The translations under genes were made by a program, and so were the position numbers. The notes beneath the pieces were generated by a model, which was given only the letters and a program-made list of their open reading frames with translations, had not been told where the DNA came from and did not search any database. A DNA stretch of 64,000 nucleotides from Trogon surrucura (Eukaryota > Chordata > Aves > Trogoniformes > Trogonidae): NCBI GenBank assembly GCA_020746105.1, contig CM036626.1, positions 16,442,001-16,506,000 on the forward strand, given 5' to 3'. This document shows positions 60,980-64,000 of this stretch, piece after piece; positions within the stretch are counted from its first letter, which is position 1, and the number at the start of each line of letters is the position of its first letter.

Positions 60980-63406
60980 GTAGGCTGGGAAAAATAACTG
61001 TGAAAATCTTTCATTTTGTGGTTTGCTCTCACTTCTCCCTGTTTTTGTCAATATCCAGACTTGTTATCTAATTCTTTGTTGTTTTCCAGTACAGGCTACT
61101 TGCAGTGCTCTTGTGGTTTTGTTGTTTGTTTTTTTTTTTTTCTCATGGCTTTGACTGCTGCCTTGCTCATTGGATCTTCCCTGTACTTTTAGGGGTGGGG
61201 GATGGCTGGCAAATCTGTTGCTTCTGCCAAGCAAGGTTGGTGTGGCTGAGATAACAAAGAGTCAGGTATTGCAGTGATGTGGCATGAGGTAAGATGTGGG
61301 AAGGAGCCACCAGGTTTCTGGCTGCCAAGTGCAGCAAGTGGAGCTTTTCCACTGAGTGTGTGTTGCTGTTCCCTGGTGTTTGTGTCCTTCACTGATTCAC
61401 TCTAAGTACAGAGCTGCACCTGTGCTGGAAATGGAGCAAATTTCTCAGCACCCTGTATTTGAAGCAGGACAATAACTGCCTGAAGCAGCCCCAGGGCTCC
61501 CATGGGGAAATCGTTTTTGCTACATAAGTTGTTCAGTTCTCTTTCTGCAGGCTTTTGGTTAGCATAGCCTTTGTGCTTGGGCAGCAGAGGTTGTGGTTGC
61601 AACCAAGTGAATTGCCAGGGTTTTTGGGGGGTTTTTTTGTTTTGTTTTTTTTTTTTTTACGAAGAATTGTGTAGCTTGCTAGCTAAGCTTGTCATGGTCA
61701 ACATGGTTGCCTCTAGGAAAATCAGTGCATCTCTTGCCACTGGAAAAGCTAAAGAAGAAAACCTGAGAGTATAGACTAAAGGAATTAATGCTGTTGTAGA
61801 AGACATAAGAGGTAAATTAAATGGATTTGATTCAGCCACTGAGGTTGGACCAGACCTACTTCAAGAGAGGAAGAAAAGTGGTGGGAACTGAGAAAAGGAA
61901 TTCTTAGGGCAGAGAAGGTTGTCCTGGGAACATGTAGAATGTGACAACAGATCTTGTTCTCTCCCTTTACCAAGAGAATCCTGCTTTAGTGTTTGTGCTC
62001 CCGTTTCCACTGGGGAAAGAAACCAAGAGCTAGAAACAGGCTGGGAGGCTTAGGGCCCTGTATGATGAGTGCTCCTTAGATGGTTTTACTCTGTACTTTG
62101 TGGTTACTGTCCAGTCTATGACATGTAGGTAGATCAATCTTCACATGTTCAGTTGTTGGTTTTCCATGTGGGCTGGTTTTCAACTGAAGAAGAGCTGTGT
62201 GGGGAGGCCAGGCAAAACTTCTGCCATGTCAGATTTAAAAAATCCCCTTCCATATATGTTGTGAACATAGGCTGAGAGAGTTAGTAATTTGGATTTCAGT
62301 GGAGGTAATGTAAAAGTTACTGTTAGGCTACACTTGGTTCACCTGGGATATGAACATGTCAGTACTGAGGACCTGAAATGCACTGCCTGTTGCCCAGGCA
62401 GCAGCAAAACCTGAGTTTGGGTCTATAGAAAAGAGCTTTGTAGAGTGGGTGGAAGCAGCTGGGAAGGATGGAGAACACAAACAGTGAAAAGCAAAGCTTC
62501 ATTGTCCCAGGAGCACTAGAACTAATGAGCTTTGCGTTTCACAGGTGGTGAGTCTTCTTCAGACCCTATAAAATACATGCCTGGGATTTGTCATGTTAAC
62601 TCTCTGCATGGGGAAAGGCATCTGTGGGGGAGGAGGAGAGAGAGGGAGAGGAGGTATCATGCAGAAAGTAGAGGCCAGAGGCCCTTATTTGGGTGCAAGT
62701 ACCAATCTGCTGTCTGCATGAGTCTGCCTGAGTTGCATATGGTCTCCTTTGCTGTGTGCACAGAAAATTGTGATAAATAGAGGTTCAGGCGGTGAAGAGC
62801 ATTTATTTTTATTTGCCTATTTTTGTCATACACTTGGCATCTCTAGATGAATGGTGGGACAAGGAGGAAAAGGCTTTTCTCCTTGTGAATAGTCCTTGTG
62901 TGTGAGGCTGGCTGTCTCAAAGACAGTCTGATGCCTGTTGACCCCTTGTAACTTGCTTCTACGTTGCAAATATTGTGCTGGTATAATGGTCTGCCTTAGG
63001 CAACCCTGACAGCAACCTCATGGAGTCTTTCAATCAGAGCCATGGCTGGGCAGCTTTCCATGCTCTCTGCCTGGGTTAACTCAGGCCCTGGTCTCTGTTC
63101 TTTCTTCTGTTAGCCACCAGGTATCAGAGTGGAGGTGGAAGGACCTTCTTTTAACACGTCACCTCCCAGGAGTCAGCATATACCACATAAACCAAGGCTG
63201 TTCTGCCCCTCTGCAGAACCTGGATCCATCCTGCCCAGCACTGGTGGGAGCTGTCATTGCACAGGATGATTGAGACAACTTTTTGTCTTATCTCCTTTCT
63301 AGAGACAAACTGCTGCTTCAGTCTTCCCTTTACATGAGAGAGGAGGTTTGAAAGACACAGATCATTCGATAGTGTCTTATTTTTCCTTCCTGCTCTCTCA
63401 TTTCAG
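60980..63406 (+). other. GT-skewed DNA with T tracts, possible intron
   Basis: T-rich tracts include T13 at 61129-61141 and T14 at 61645-61658. An acceptor-like TTCTCTTTCTGCAG lies near 61538-61551, without a clear partner donor. The purine-rich GGGAGGAGGAGAGAGAGGG-type run lies near 62.62-62.65 kb. No protein family is recognised in any frame. Confidence 0.35.
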
Positions 63407-63533
63407 TGGGCTAGTACTAGTAGCCCCACATTCAGCACAGGGGCCCATGGGTGCATGTAAAGCATCATCCCCTTCCTGTCAAAGCTAGTGACTCCTGAAG
63501 TGAGGAGGCTGAAGTAAAGCCCCAAAGCATCAG
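63407..63533 (+). other. Candidate noncoding exon, 127 bp
   Basis: TTTTTCCTTCCTGCTCTCTC followed by ATTTCAG is a very strong acceptor match. CATCAG followed by GTGAAG at 63534 is a good donor, and a second donor, GTAAGA, lies at about 63569. All three + frames contain stops within the block, so it could only be a noncoding exon or UTR. With 60883-60979 it supports, but does not prove, a spliced rightward transcript. Confidence 0.28.
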
Positions 63534-64000
63534 GTGAAGATGACACTGTGCCTAGCTCAAGGCAGGGTAAGAGGAGCTGTTTTATGTCTTGATGGTCCAC
63601 TGAAAGTTAAAATTGGCAGCAAAGACATCAAAGCAGGTGTGAGGATGCTTCTGCAAGATTTGCCAAGGACTCCTCTGTTCCTGTCTGATGCTGGGAGCCA
63701 GGGCAGGGAAGAAACTGCAAGCACAGCCTGTTTAATATTCTCTTCTGTCCCTCTGATCTCCCCCTACCCTACAGAAGCAACACGTCCCATGTTTCTGCAG
63801 AGCTTGTCCTGAGCAATAGCAGCATCTGTCAGGGGTTACAGTGGCATTAGCCTCATGGAGCTGGGAGTTAGCAGTGCTTGGCAGAGTGACAGCTCTGCTG
63901 TACCTTACATAAATCTGTATCTTGCATAAATCTGTCTCTGCCTACTCTGCCAAGGTGTGTGGTCACAATTTGTCTGACTCCTCCTGCTGTCCAGAAAGCC
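63534..64000. other. Unannotated right edge
   Basis: GC content is higher here than the window average. The + frame at 63534-63812 (92 codons) has no recognised domain. A small tandem repeat lies at 63904-63937. Confidence 0.4.
63904..63937. repeat. 17-bp tandem duplication
   Basis: CTTACATAAATCTGTAT (63904-63920) is followed directly by CTTGCATAAATCTGTCT (63921-63937), with 2 differences in 17. Confidence 0.9.

Overview
The window looks like bird nuclear DNA. It is AT-leaning and CpG-poor. It carries two fragments of the avian CR1 LINE, one with the ATTCTGTG-type 3' terminal repeat, and one decayed solo LTR of a kind I associate with neoavian ERVL elements. The species cannot be named from sequence alone; Neoaves is an inference from remembering that LTR family. 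There are no bacterial-style genes, operons, CRISPR arrays or plasmid functions.

No recognisable protein-coding gene is present. The open frames are short, overlap on both strands and match no family I know. The longest, on the minus strand at about 42.6-43.5 kb, is a side effect of the GC-rich internal repeats of the LTR. Identifiable mobile DNA is about 1.4 kb in total: CR1 at 481-619 (+), CR1 at 15167-15595 (-) and a solo LTR at 42673-43473. The rest reads as intergenic or deep intronic single-copy DNA.

Layout. 0-15 kb: a young CR1 tail, a stop-poor exon-like block at 5.3-5.5 kb, a CpG cluster at 8.85-9.1 kb and an AT-rich block with four TAATTA cores at 9.6-9.7 kb. 15-42 kb: an old CR1, a CRE-like site, one 58-bp tandem duplication, small direct repeats and long featureless stretches. 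42-56 kb: the LTR, three exon-like blocks, a CpG-dense hairpin beside a polyadenylation-type signal, a homeodomain-type palindrome and a 49-bp hairpin packed with four GATA motifs. 59.2-64 kb: G+T appears to exceed A+C on the + strand, and two splice-site-bounded blocks lie on that strand. The simplest reading is a rightward transcription unit, possibly a lncRNA or the 5' noncoding exons of a gene beyond the right edge. This is inference and needs RNA evidence.

Nothing here amounts to a clear undescribed system. The items most worth a second look are the GATA hairpin (51990-52038), the CpG hairpin (49662-49767), the exon-like block at 5335-5509 and the candidate transcription unit in the last 4.7 kb.
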